Source: Brachionus koreanus
Lineage: Eukaryota > Rotifera > Eurotatoria > Ploima > Brachionidae
Assembly (NCBI GenBank): GCA_016987375.1
Contig: PJRA01000401.1
Coordinates: forward strand, 1,776,536-1,840,535
Direction: 5' to 3'
Length of the DNA stretch: 64,000 nucleotides
The translations under genes were made by a program, and so were the position numbers. The notes under the pieces are model-generated. The model was not told the origin of the DNA. It made no database searches and worked only from the letters and a program-made list of their open reading frames with translations. The stretch's first letter is position 1, and each line of letters starts with the position of its first letter. Shown here piece after piece: positions 27,098 through 40,625 of the stretch.

Positions 27098-27525
27098 TAA
27101 ATTTTTAGATTAATTGATATTTTTAGTGGGTTAGAAAAATATAGTTATCAGTCTTTCTAGTGTTAAAATAATTTGAAAACAACCGATGTTTCTTTTTGTA
27201 ATTTTTCAGAATCAGGAGAGTCAATTTAAGTTTTTAAGATGATAATTTTTAAAAACAATCATAGTAGACTTAGTTTCTTTTTGTCGCTAAATATTTTTTG
27301 TTAGTGATTTAGTCTTTATATTTAAGGAGAATCATTAATATATCTGTCCTTTAAATACTCAATAATTCCAGTTATCAATTATCTAATTTATAAAACATTC
27401 AATACATTTAATTATTAATTAAATAAAAATTTTAAATTAAATTAAATTTTATAAGAAAAAAATCATCATCTTTATTTTTTTATTAACTAAAATTTAATTT
27501 TTAATATTAGAAAATAAACTTAAAA
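27098..27525. other. Spacer between 5S rRNA and HPD
   Basis: No gene seen. At 27153-27166 the minus strand reads TTAACACTAGAAAG, a possible piggyBac-like end. Minus-strand TTAATAAAAAAATAAAG just past the HPD stop codon may be its polyadenylation signal. Confidence 0.45.
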
Positions 27526-28936
<1,411 letters not shown>

Positions 28937-30896
28937 TTTGAAACTTTTCAATTGTTGCAGCTAAATAAGAAAAAAATAACTAAACTTTTGATTTAAATAG
29001 AATTCCAAGGAATATGGGTGTGATATTTACAGGGAGTATATTAATAAAAAATTTGTGTTCTGATTTTATGATTTTTTTTTAAATTGCAAATTATGCTGCA
29101 ATATTTTAAATATGATTTTTAAAAAAATTCAAGATTTTAGCATAAATTTATTCCAGAGTATTTTAAATCATTTTATATTTCGATGTTGCTTAAAAAAAAA
29201 GCTATTCATTAGTTGTTGTAAAGGATTAAGCGTTAAAAAATTAAACTGTTAAATAAAAAATAATTGTTTATGCTAGTAAAACTTTTTTTTTAATTTATTT
29301 TTCAAAACTTGATTTTTTCTAGGTTTATTTTTATTTGTGAACAATTTCTATATTAAGCAGAAAATTTGAAAATTTTAAATCTTGATAGATGAAAGACACT
29401 TAATGTGTCGTATCTAAAGAATTTATTTAAAAACGCTATTTTATTCCATGATTCTTGCTTACTGTGATTTTTGGCGTCTATTTTACAAAGTAAAAACATG
29501 AATAAATTTCGAATGGCATTTTAAGTTGCTTATTTGGTCTGATGTATCACTGATTAAATTAGTTTTAGATATAAAAAAAAATTTAAACATAACTCCAAAA
29601 ATAACTTTAACTGATAAAACTTTTTCAAAAAAAATTAAAAGTAAATAACTTATTAATAAAAAATAATATTCATAATTTTTTTTAATTAAACTGTAAAAAT
29701 TATCTCATTTGACTAGCTAGTTGTTGAGTAAATTACTTTATTACTCAAAAAATATTTAAGTTTTAATTCTTTGAAAAGTGGTCTAAAAAACCTTTCGGGC
29801 TTTCTAGTGCTAAAATTTTACATGAAAAATGCTGCAATTTTACCTTTTTAAGAAAATAGTAAAAAATTAATCTTACTAAATATGTTTTTTTGGTACAACA
29901 CCAAATGCAAAATTAAAAAAAAATCATTTTTTTTGGTCTTAGAATCTATTCTTTAAAACACATTAAATTAATTTCAGAGTTTATCTGATGTAGTTTGTCA
30001 AATTGTAATTTTTCAAATTTAGCACAAAAAATAATTTTCTGAAAATAACAACTGTAAAAAAAATGTAAGAAAAAAAGTTTATTATCATTTAAAACAATTA
30101 AGCCTCAAGAAAAAGTTTCTTAAAAATTTTAATAAATGTTATATCCCATATGAAGATAATGCATAGTTCCTATGCATTAAAATGGATGCATCAATTTCCT
30201 TCTCAAAATGCATATACTTTGTTTAGATTTCTAAAAAAATAGAGAATTGGGTTTGAACACATAGATTCTTTAGATCTACTTCAAAGTTGGTATTCGATCT
30301 ACAATAAAATTCAATCATTTTTAATGCTAACTATCTATGAATCTAATAAGAAGACGGTTTGAACAAAAACTCTTAAAACAATTTCAAATTTATATTTTAT
30401 CCTTTCAAAAAGTAAAGTTCTCTATGTAAATAATTGCAAGTAAGTGTCGTCCAAATCGTGTCTTAGTGGTTCAAATCATTGTTGAGGAATTTAGGATCTG
30501 GTCTGAAAGAAAAATTTTGTTAAAATAAAATATCCCTAAATATCTATTTTAGATTGATTTATTAAAACTATAAATATACTGCAATATAGAAATATTTTTT
30601 TATTTGAAATATTTTTTCTTATAAAAAAAAGTAAAAAAAAAAAAGAATTTTAAAAATAAATTTGTGAATAAAGTTAGCCAAATATATCAATTGACATCAG
30701 ATGAGTGTACCCTTAATTTTTATTTTTTGATTTAAAAAAATTTGACAAATTCGATTTGACACAAAGTTAAAATTATTTCGCTTTTAATTCAAAAAAATTA
30801 TCTAGAAAAATTTCTAATCATCTAAAAAAATATAACATAAAAAAATAATGATTAAATTAAAATAATCCGAGTCCATAAAGTTAAGTCATTCAAAAT
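28937..30896. other. Divergent promoter region between HPD and nicastrin
   Basis: About 2 kb between two diverging genes. AT-rich, with no open frame of interest. It contains one copy (about 29775-29825, minus orientation) of a dispersed repeat reading ACTAGAAAGCCCG, also seen near 35945. It presumably holds both promoters; no individual site can be named. Confidence 0.45.
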
Positions 30897-33800
30897 ATGA
30901 ACAAATTAATTTTGTTTTTTTCTGTCCTAATTGGCACGGTAATTTCAGACTTGATCAAAGAAAGAGCATACATTAATCTTGTCAACACAATTCCTTGTAT
31001 TCGTCGCTTCAATTCAACACATCAAATAGGCTGCGGCAAACTTGACTACTCCTCGTACGAGGGCATTGTATACACAGTTCGAACCAACACTGAATTTGAG
31101 CGTCTGAAAGATTTAAACAAATTAGACATCCCTAATCTAGTGGTGGTGACGCTTCCGAATTATTTTTCTCGAGTGGTTGAACTACATCAAAAGGATAATG
31201 AAAATTCAAGGATTCAAGGTATTGTGTTGATTTCAAATTCTGAATTTTTGTCAAATTTTTCCCAGTCAGACTTTAGCTTTTCTGATGATACTAAAAGTCC
31301 AAATTCACATTTTAGTCTCTACAAAACTAATAAAACATATGGCGCTATCAATTGGAATCCATCTGGCACTAATTACATGTTTCAAAATTTCAATATTCCA
31401 TTTTATATAATCTATGACTTGAATGAAACAATCCAAGTGATTGAAGAGTGCTATGATAAATTTAACCAGCACATATTTGAAAAATATGTTTCGGATTCAT
31501 TTAGCATTAAATCTAGTGAATCTTTATGCGGCATGCAATTGGGCCTTCAAATGAGTGGATCAGTTAGCAGCACTGTTTGCACTCGTAGATCAAACATAAT
31601 GCACACTTTGGAAAGTTCTTCTTTTTGTGATCCTTTGGGTGGTTCAAACTATTTTACTTTTATGAGCCAGAAACCTTCAAATAGCTTACCAATTGTGATC
31701 TTATCAGCTCGATTGGACGCATTTACTATGTATGAATATTACACACCAGGTGCCAATCAGCCAATTAGTGCTTTAATCGGTCTATTTGGTATTATAGAGC
31801 TGCTTGCAAAGCATCGAAGTCAAATGAACTTCAGTAATATTTTGGTTGCACTTTTTGACAATGAGGCTTTTGATTATGGAGGCTCGACCAGATTTGCCAA
31901 CGATTTACAAAAAGATAAGTTTCCCGAGATTGTGCTCGATTATGGAGAAGATAAAGAGGAATCATTTGTTTTAAGTAATAAAAAATTTAAGAACGAGATT
32001 TTAATATTTCATTTGTTAATATTTTTTTTAGAAAAAGATAACATAACTTCAATTATTGAGCTAAATCAGCTAGGATCAATCGGTTACGATCTAAATCAAG
32101 ATTTATTTATTCACAAGGATCCGATTAGTTTCGGAAAAGACAAAAATGTAGCCAAGACAATCAAAGAATTAACTGAAAAATTAACCAGTAATTAAAAAAG
32201 TTTAATTTTCTTCAAGACAAAAAAAAGCTTTATCTCATGATTTTTATCCAAATCAGTTTAGTTTTTCTATTTTATTGAACTTAATTTTTAAAAAATATTT
32301 TAGATTAATATTAAAGTTGTGAGCAATTTTTTCTAAAACAGAGAAAACTTANNNNNNNNNNNNNNNCAAATTAATCAGTTGTTATAATTTTCGATATTTT
32401 CAGGAACAAAGAGAATTTTCCAAATTCAAAAATTAGATATTTATAAAGATGATAGATGCATAAGAAATTGTTTTCAACTTCACCAACTCGAGCTATTAAC
32501 TAATTTTGAAAAATTTTAACATACTTTTCAGCTTAAATTTTTTAGCGATTGGTCTCTACTTAACTAAATTTTAATCAACTTAAATTTAATGCAGTCGAAT
32601 TTGTCAGACAAGGGTACAAAATATGTGGAAAAAGTAAGATTTTATTTGCTATGAGAGACATCACGGGATTAGTAAGATATTAAAGAAAAAGTAGTTCGAA
32701 TGGCGGAAGTTATTTTGAAATAGGGAGACATTAATGGCTGAGTGGGATGTCAGAGAGAAAGCGAGATAACTATTGATAAGAATTTTTTTAAAAAATTAAA
32801 TTTGAATTTTTTTTTAATTATTAGTAGTATTATTATTAGAATTAAAATGAAGCTGATAATTTTTTTTAGTTTGGGTTTTAACTCTGGCAGTTTGGAATCG
32901 ATCTTAGTCTTTCCTTTATGCCGCATGAAAAAAAACATGGCTTTTTTTTAAATAATAGTGAATAGGGTAATTAATAATGAAAATAAGAATAAAAATAATA
33001 AGAGCTACAGCGGACTGCGTATGATAATAGATAAACATTAGTTTCAAAATAATAATTATTAGTCATAAACTTTTATGGCCTTTTAGAAAGTTGAGCAACT
33101 ATTTTTTATTCTTAATTTAATTACAATATACTTAAAATCTAGTTTATTTCTTGCTAAAAGATTTGCTTAAAAATTGCTTGTATTAAATGAAAAATTGTTT
33201 TTTTTTTTTAAAATGAAGTTTCTTTAAAACAAAAATTATTATCTTTAGTAATTAATAAAAGCTAGTTTACAAAATTATTTTTAAATTAATGCTTTTTAAA
33301 ATTTTAGAATATTCTAAGAATATAAAACCAATATCAAACATAAATCAACAACTTCCGCCATCTTCGATTCATTCATTTTTACGAAATGATATTTTAATTG
33401 GTGGAGTATCGCTAGCTGATTTTAATTCAGAATTTAGCTCAAATTTTTATCATAGTGTTTTTGACACAGCAGATAATATGAATGTCACATTTCCAGAAGA
33501 GATGACCGAAGAAGATGCTGCTAATTATACTACCATATTTGCTCAAAGACTTCAAGCTTTGACTACGAGCATTGCTCAGACTATTTTTTCGTTACATAAC
33601 CCTTCAAACACTGATCTTAAAGATCAAGTTAGCCATATCACATTGAACAGACTAGTTTACTGTTTTTATAAAAATTCAACCTGTAAGTTTTTCCAAGATA
33701 TGATGACTGAATCACAATGGAAAAGTTACCAGAGTCTTTTGGAAGCTAATTTGCCAAAGGGAATTTTGAGTTTTTATACTGGAGTAGATGACAATCCAAT

Positions 33801-34260
33801 TAGTGGAAAATGGTTGGCCAGTATGCTTTTGAGATATTTCAGTCGCAATTTAGATTTAGAGTCATTGAGTCAAGATGAATGTTCAAAAGATTCCGATATA
33901 GTAAAAAATTATGAAAAAGACAATCAAATATCAATTAAAAATTTTTATTATGTAAATAATTCGGTATGTGTAGCGTCATCTATTTACGCTTCATCAAGTG
34001 TTTCGCCTGCTTTTGAAAAATTTGATGAGGGAATTTTAGTAAATACTGGTCGGTTCTCAGCATGGACCGAGTCTTCATGGAATGGGGTTGATGTTCAAAT
34101 GAAAATTTTTATGTTTTCCAGACCCAGCATTGCAGGACTTACCCTAAGTTTAGGTATTGTGTCACTTGTCTTGGCATTTGTTGTAACTTTTTTGGCTGAA
34201 AAATTTGCTCATCGCCTTTTTTATTCCAAAAACCCAGAGCAAAATGATATTTTTGAATAA
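30897..34260 (+). CDS. NCSTN: Nicastrin, gamma-secretase subunit
   Basis: Type I membrane glycoprotein of the gamma-secretase complex with presenilin, APH-1 and PEN-2, gating access of substrates such as Notch. Exons: 30897-31974, 32032-32187, 33308-34260. The joined frame is 728 residues, against about 709 in human. A signal peptide (MNKLILFFSVLIGTVISD) begins the protein. Many NxS/T sites follow. The peptidase-like domain has ILSARLDAFTMYEYYTPGAN and LVALFDNEAFDYGGSTRF, with the glutamate of the human GETFDYIGS loop kept. Later come LPPSSIHSFLR, WTESSWNG and a C-terminal membrane helix (LTLSLGIVSLVLAFVVTF) with a short cytosolic tail. Intron 1 is only 57 nt, a multiple of three and free of stops, so the unspliced frame also reads through. 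Intron 2 contains a run of 15 Ns (32352-32366). AATAAA overlaps the stop region. Confidence 0.95.
32188..33307 (+). other. Nicastrin intron 2 with assembly gap
   Basis: Donor GTAATT after codon LT, acceptor TTTTAG before TATTCTAAG; the phase is 1 on both sides. A run of N at 32352-32366 marks an assembly gap. Near 33003 the text agctacagcggactgcg after AAT repeats resembles the LINE 3' end at 15950. The short frames at 32742-32951 are chance. Confidence 0.7.
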
Positions 34261-34466
34261 ATAATAAAAACAATTTTTGAATAATTTTTACTTGTTTAAT
34301 TAGTTCTTATCTAATCATTATTATCATTAAAAAATTAAAATAAAAATTTTTTTTTTTTAAAATAAAATGCATTTTTTAAAACTTTTGCTTATTTTTATTT
34401 TTGTTTAATTTTCTGAAAGAAAAAATTATTTTATTTTATTTAAAATTTTTTTAATTAAGATTTTAT

Positions 34467-37400
34467 TTAAATATTTATAACTTCATTTTCTTCTCGTAAA
34501 TTTTCCAAAAAGAATTCTTTCGACTCGGTTTTTTTATTAGATAAAGTATTTAGCTTTTTCAGATTTTGTTCCTGTTCGTATTGAGCAACTTCTTCACGAC
34601 TTAAATGCGCTACAACACCAGTAGCTATAGAGTCGCCCCATACATTTATCATTGTTCGAAATCTGTCTCTATTTAATTTGAATTAGTGTTATTCTTTTTG
34701 AAAAAAAAATTTGAATATTTACAAAAACCAATCAACTGCATAAATAAGCGAAATTTGATCGGCTGGTATATTCAAAGCTGACAAAACTATAATCATAGTT
34801 ACTAATCCAGCTGATGGTATTCCTGCTGCACCTATAGATGCAAGTGTAGCAGTTATGCTTGTTACTATAAGATCAACAAATGACAAATTTATTCCATTCA
34901 ATTGAGCTATGAAAATTGATGCGACTGCTTCGTACAAAGCAGTTCCGTCGAGATTAATTGTTGCACCAACTGGAAGAACAAAGCGTGAAATCATTTTTGA
35001 TACTTTATTTTTTTCTTCTATGCATTTAAATGTTATAGGAAGAGTTGCTGCACTTGATGCAGTAGCTAACGCAACCAAAAGAGCTTCACTCATGTTTTTG
35101 GCAAATTTGAAAACATTTTTACGTGTAAATATGAAATAAACAGTAGGCAAAAATATTAATCCTTAATTTTAAGATTTTATTAGTTGATTTTGGGTTTATC
35201 TATCTATTTTATGGACTCTATGGAATTTAGTTCAAAAAATTAAAGATGATACAAAAATGATAGAACAAAAAGTGTCCATTTTCGCATTTTAATTTTATTT
35301 AATATTTTTAAATACTGGAAAAAGTTAAAATTCTCTATTTAGTATTTTATTAACAAATAACATCTTAATTCTGAAACAAAAAAGAAATTATAAATCAATC
35401 CTTTTTTATTTTAGAGAAAAAAACATATTTATATTTTATTCAAAATCATGGATTGACAATGAGAAAAAAAAATAAAAATCTAGAGTTCTTTTGTTTCCTT
35501 TTGTGGGTAGGGTTAGGGTTTGTTATAAAAAGGTTTAGGGTTTATAAATTTAAAATTGGTTTCTAGATCAAGTACACAAATAAATACTAAAAAAATAAAG
35601 CTTATTTTCATAGTTCTTCATATTTCTTTAAAATTTATAAATAACTGTTTGTTTTAAAAGCTTTTATTTAAGAAAAATAAAACATTTCATTAAAACATAA
35701 CATTTCTTAACTATTAAACAAAAGTCTTCATTCATTTCTTTACCAGAAATAAATCTTAATCTAAAAATCTGAATTCTAGTTATTATCGTCTCACCAAGAA
35801 ATATTTTTTTGGATGATTAAATCAATTAAATCAATTTTTATGTTTATCTGTATCGAGCTAGTGCTCCTTAAGAATGGAATATAAAATATAAAAAAAAATA
35901 ACTAAAATAAAATAAAATAAATAAAATTTGAATTTATTTTAAAACTAGAAAGCCCGAGGGGTTTTTAGACTAATTTTTAAAAAAAAGAAACTAAAATATT
36001 TTGAGTCCAAAATAATTATGAGCCCGTTTAAATTATTCCCAAATATTTTTTGATAGAAATAAGATTTTAAAAAATAGCTTTTAAAATCCAAGCATCTTGT
36101 TTTTAATTTTTAATAGTTTTATTTAATTTCAGAAAAAATATTTAATTTGTCGACATAGCTAGATTTTTAATTTTAATTAATTTAAATCGGGCTTTGGTAA
36201 ATGAAAATAAGCTATTCCTGAATGGTGACATTTTAGAAAAGGTTGATTCCTATCGCTAACTTGGTATCGAAATAAATAACAAGCTAGACTGGAGACGACA
36301 ATAGAAAAGAATCATCAAAAACATGAATTGGGTTCTGTTTCTCATGGAACAAGTGAAATAACTTGACTTCAAATCTGAAATTCTAATGACTGTTTTCAAA
36401 AGTCTGTTTATTAGTCACATTGATTTTAATAGCCCCGTTTTGATGTCAGCGTCTTGCTAAATTAAAGCTCATATCCAGAACAGAATGCACATGAGAAGAT
36501 ATAAAACAACACAAAATACCATCATAAAAGATTCTATTTCAAACCGTGTTTTTTTTTCTTCCACTTATATTTATTCAATAAACTAAATCTAAAACTAATT
36601 TGAGATATTAGAACAATTTTGAAATTTAAGTTTTTATTGTCGTCAAAAGAAATCATAATTAAATAAAATTAAATGCCAGATTGAAAGCTCATTAAATAGC
36701 TTTTCTTTAAATAAAATATTTAATTTTTGAAATTTAAAATGACTAGTGGCACATAAAATTGACATGTCAAAAAGTAAAAGATTTTTATTACCTTGAATTC
36801 CAAGACCGATGAAAACAGTCATCATATAATAGGATATACTCTTAAAGACCGCTACTGGATCTTCCATTTCAAGGACAGCAACGCAGACTAAAGACATAAT
36901 ACCCAACGGAGATACCCTTTAAATTAATTCTTTCTTGAAATAGAAACTTGCATATGAATTTTATTAAATTTACCACATGACAATGCGAATTATTTTAATA
37001 GAGACTTCATTTAAAATTTCGAGAAAGTGCACCATAACCATACCTCTTTCGCCAATTTGGGCCAACATAGCGCCAAATGTAATACAAAAAAGGACCAAAC
37101 CAAGTACATCCAAGCCTTCTCTTGAACTTGGTTTTTGATCATAATAATCAATTATCTGAACTGTTTTATTTCCTTTATTTTTCAATTATTTAATTTTAAT
37201 TTTTTTTAAATATTTTTTTGACAAATTCTTAACAATAAATACTTGTAATTGAAGATTGATTTGAGTAGGTGTCATTCATGTTATCACTTATAGTAATGTT
37301 TTTGTAGTGTGGCTCTAGACGGGTTTGATAAAGTTGGAAAGTCATCTGAATCATATTTTCGGGAATGAGATTTCTATAAAATTTCGAAAATTTAAAAATA

Positions 37401-37969
37401 AAATTTATTCTCTCTTTTTTTTTTTTTTTTTACCTCAAAAGATCAATAAAAGTATCTGCCGTATTGACATGTTGTTTTTCAAAAGATTCTTTGTTAATAG
37501 TGACTGCTCCCTTGCTCAAATATCCAGGACGGATAGTTGTAACTAAAATTAAGCCAATAACTACAGCCATGAAAGTAGAGCTAAAATAGAAAATAAAAGC
37601 ACGTGCAGCGACTTTGCCTGTTTTTTGAAGTCCTAAACCAGCAATACCAGTAATTAAACTGGTACTGACTAAAGGAAGAATCAAAAATTTTAGAGCTCTT
37701 AAAAAAAGTTCACCAGGCACACCAAAATATTTCTTAGTCGGAGGAGTAAAATTTGTATTAGCTCTTAAATAAAGACCAAGACTGACTCCGAGTCCAACTG
37801 CTATCACAGTCATTACGAGTAGAATATTTTCTTTCAAATGGCGTTTTAAAGTTTGAACAAAAGATTTGGGTTCAGGAAGTTGCTCTTTTGGATGCTTTAA
37901 AGCTTCATGCTTTTTTATTTCAATCATTTCTTCCATTACATCGGAAGCATGAATTTGTTGACCAGACAT
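34467..37969 (-). CDS. Excitatory amino-acid transporter (SLC1 family)
   Basis: Plasma-membrane Na+-coupled glutamate/aspartate carrier. Six exons read from splice sites: 37434-37969, 37243-37373, 36974-37172, 36792-36916, 34723-35161, 34467-34668; total 1632 nt, 543 residues, normal for the family. The first helices include [20 protein letters not shown]; a large extracellular loop carries N-glycosylation sites (NIT, NDT, NQS). The HP1 serine-rich loop reads [12 protein letters not shown]7 has [10 protein letters not shown] (the NMDGT Na+ site), HP2 has [15 protein letters not shown], and TM8 has [17 protein letters not shown]. The arginine in DRFRT is the residue that distinguishes acidic amino-acid carriers from ASCT neutral ones, so glutamate/aspartate is the likely substrate. 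It converges on nicastrin with only about 200 bp between stop codons. Confidence 0.95.
35162..36791 (-). other. SLC1 transporter intron 4
   Basis: A 1.6-kb intron holding telomere-like text (GTAGGGTTAGGGTTT and GGTTTAGGGTTT at about 35505-35541), one copy of the ACTAGAAAGCCCG repeat at about 35943-35985, and a decayed LINE on the opposite strand (36190-36545). Confidence 0.65.
36190..36545 (+). pseudogene. Decayed LINE reverse-transcriptase segment
   Basis: The forward strand reads, with breaks, [14 protein letters not shown], then [12 protein letters not shown], a [17 protein letters not shown] stretch and PVLMSAS. This is the region after the RT catalytic core in Jockey/CR1-type LINEs (VxxYKYLGxxxDxxLxW then YKSLIxSHIxY). 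Stop codons break it. The last 60 bp (aacacaaaataccatcataa) recur near 10848 in MRCK intron 1. Confidence 0.65.
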
Positions 37970-38608
37970 TTTAAATTTCTAGTTTAATTTTGTATTCTTT
38001 TTTATTTCGTAAAAATTTATATTAAGCAAAAATTATTAATTTTAAACAGCAACATGACTATTTGATTAGCAAAATGTCGCTTTTTTCAAATGTAGAAAAT
38101 TTTATTTAATATTTAATAAAAATCCAACAAAAAGGTTTTGAGCAAATTTTAAAATTTAAATTAAAACCAGATTTAAATTAATTATAAGTGTTTATTTCAG
38201 TGTCTGGTGGAGTTAGAAACGAAAAAGGTTAGGGTTAATATTTAGTTGTGTTAATTCCCATTTGCAACTGTTATTTAAATTTAAAGGCTTATTAATTTCA
38301 TTACTTTTTGATTTATGTTTTCTTTTGAATTAAAAAAAGTGAAAATTCCCTTAAAATATTTTGTTAAAGAAATTTAATCTTTAAATTAGGTAATCCCTAT
38401 TTATTTCATTTGTTTTCTCTAATTTTTTAATATTAGTTTATTTTATTTAAGAGTCAATTCTAATATTTAAAAAAATTGAAGTTTATAAAATTTATCATTA
38501 AAAAATGCTTTAAATGTTTTTAATTATAATTTTTTTTGAAAAAGCATATTTTTAAAAGTACATATTGAACGTATAAACTTAATCTTTTATCCTTGCATTA
38601 ATTTTTAT
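37970..38608. other. Upstream flank of the SLC1 transporter
   Basis: No gene found; AT-rich. It probably contains the transporter's promoter on the minus strand. Confidence 0.4.
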
Positions 38609-39013
38609 TAGTGTTGGGGGCTGGCCAAAAGGCCATGTGGCCGGCAAAAAAAAAATGGCCGAGACCTTGACCGGTAGTCTAAGCGACCAAAAAACGGCCA
38701 GTCGATTTGAAGGCCTGTGACCGCGACTGGCCGGCCAAGCGGCGGCAAGCTGTCAGACCGACCGTTTAGTTGCCGGCCACTAAACGGTCTTGAAAAAAAA
38801 CTTAATTGTCTAAATATTTAAATTTGTTGAAATTAGTTAAAGAAAATTTTTAAACAAGAAATTAATTTAAAAATTTAAATTAAAAAAATTTGATCAATTT
38901 GAAATCTCTTTACTAAAGTTTTTTTTTCAAGACCGTATAACGGCCGCTTAGTTTGCCGGCCAACATACGGTCGGTCTTCAAACTGGCCGGCCTAAGTAAG
39001 GCCGGTTTTTAAA
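38609..39013. mobile_element. GC-rich palindromic element (hAT-like MITE)
   Basis: An abrupt GC-rich island in AT-rich DNA. It starts TAGTGTTGGG and repeats GGCCGGC-type words. Two facing arms, near 38753-38806 (agaccgaccgtttagttgcc ... cggtcttgaaaaaaaact) and 38920-38985, are inverted imperfect copies around an AT-rich centre of about 120 bp. The opening TAGTGTTGGG resembles hAT termini and the ends at 8999-9148 and 12811. A matching right terminus is not visible, so it may be truncated. No coding capacity. Confidence 0.6.
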
Positions 39014-39719
39014 AAATCATATTTAGTTTAATTCGATTATTTTTAAAAATATTTTCTGAAAATTGCTAAAATTTAAAGAAATGAACTTTTAAAAAAATAA
39101 TAGAAAAACTACAAAGTTTAAAAATAAAAATTTTTGCTTAGATTAATAAATTCAATTGTTATATTCCTCTTAATTTAAAAATATCAGACTTGTTTAAGTC
39201 TAAGTCAAAATTTTGACTTGACTTAAGACTTGTGACTTAAAAAAAAGCCTGAAAAAATATATATATTTGTTAGAATTTTTAATTTTTAAAAAATTTGAAA
39301 AGTGTAAAATAAACAACAATTAATCTTCAGGTTTATTGCTTATGAAAGCAAATTGTTTAACACAATTATAAGATTATAAGACCTTGAAAAAAACAATTTA
39401 ATAAAAAAGTTCTTTCAAAATACGTCAATCGTCAATAATTTTTACAAAAATGAAAATGTCGAAAATTTGCAATAGGGAATTAAGAAAAAAATATGTCAAC
39501 TTGGTATTTTGGATTATGAATGATACAGAAAAAATTCATCAAAAGGAAAATTACCATCCACTTTAAAGGATGGCAAATGTGATGCCTCTTTTTAGAAAGG
39601 CAACATACCAAACGCGAGTAAAAACTGACCAATTTCCTTAATAAAATTCTTGAATCTACTAAAGGAATCATATTATAGGCTATCTTATAAAGCACAATCT
39701 ATTATCTCATGCACGACAT
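39014..39719. other. Intergenic, palindrome-bearing
   Basis: No gene. At about 39187-39241 the word AAGTC and its complement GACTT repeat about an exact 18-bp palindrome AAGTCAAAATTTTGACTT. A related cluster of aagtc words lies at 45127-45163. Confidence 0.45.
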
Positions 39720-40625
39720 ATTTTCAATCCAAATGACCTGTATAACAAATCTATCAAAATCATTGCATTTAATCACGGCAGGTCTCAGCACAGACTCATT
39801 AATTTACATCATTTAATTGATTTTTCGAAGGCTTGTGATCTGGTATCGCTTAAACTGTTAATAAATTAAATAAATGCATATGGAGTTGCTGATTTGATTA
39901 TCAATTGGATAAATGATTTTCTACAAGCAGACAAGCAGGGAGCAGGGAATCATTCAAGGTTTGTCGATGTCTAACTGGTTAGAAGAAACCAGCGGAGTAC
40001 CGAAAGACTCAGTATTGAGACCTCTTTTATTTTTAATATTTTTAAATAATCTTTCAATTTGTTTGATAAATAAATGTGAGTAAAATGCGGATGATACTAA
40101 TGTTTTATCTATAATTGAAATTATTAAAGACAACTTAATACTTGGTCCTTGGATTGAAATAAAGAAAATTAACTAAAAAAACTTTTGAGGAAAATCAAAT
40201 TATTTTTAACTAAAATGATTTGAAATGGACAAACTAAATCAATTACTGTTTCACTCGTGGAAATCATATTTTGGGCATAAAAGCTAAAAGTTTCAAGAAG
40301 TTGAGCTTTGATTCATTTAAAATGCTTTACGCACAACATTGATAAGACCTCATCTAGAGTTTATCATAAGTTCAGAGTGTCCTTTTCTTGAGAAAGAGAT
40401 TTCAGAAATCAAGAGAATGAAAAGAGCGATCAAGATTTTTCCTTCACTTGGAAAATATGAAGCTATTACAGCAATTTACCCGAAAGGGTCGCAATATTTA
40501 TGCACTATTTCTACTTTTTCTTCTACTAATACATTAGAGATAATTTATCATGTAAATATGTTATGAAGCTAAGTGAAATTTAAAATTTATCTTAATTATC
40601 GAGGATTGACTGTTTAAACATACAT
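39720..40625 (+). pseudogene. Decayed LINE reverse transcriptase
   Basis: Frame-broken RT: INLHHLIDFSKACDLVSLKL (the DFxKAFDxV motif), then YGVADLIINWINDFLQ, GVPKDSVLRPLLFLIFLNNL (the QGSVLGPxLFLxxxNDL motif), NADDTNVLS (the YADDT catalytic box with Tyr lost), and at the C-terminal side IRPHLEFIISSECPFLEKEI. Several stop codons and frame shifts make it non-functional. The order and spacing match Jockey/CR1-type LINE proteins, and the copy ends soon after that box, with no 3' tail seen. Confidence 0.8.
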
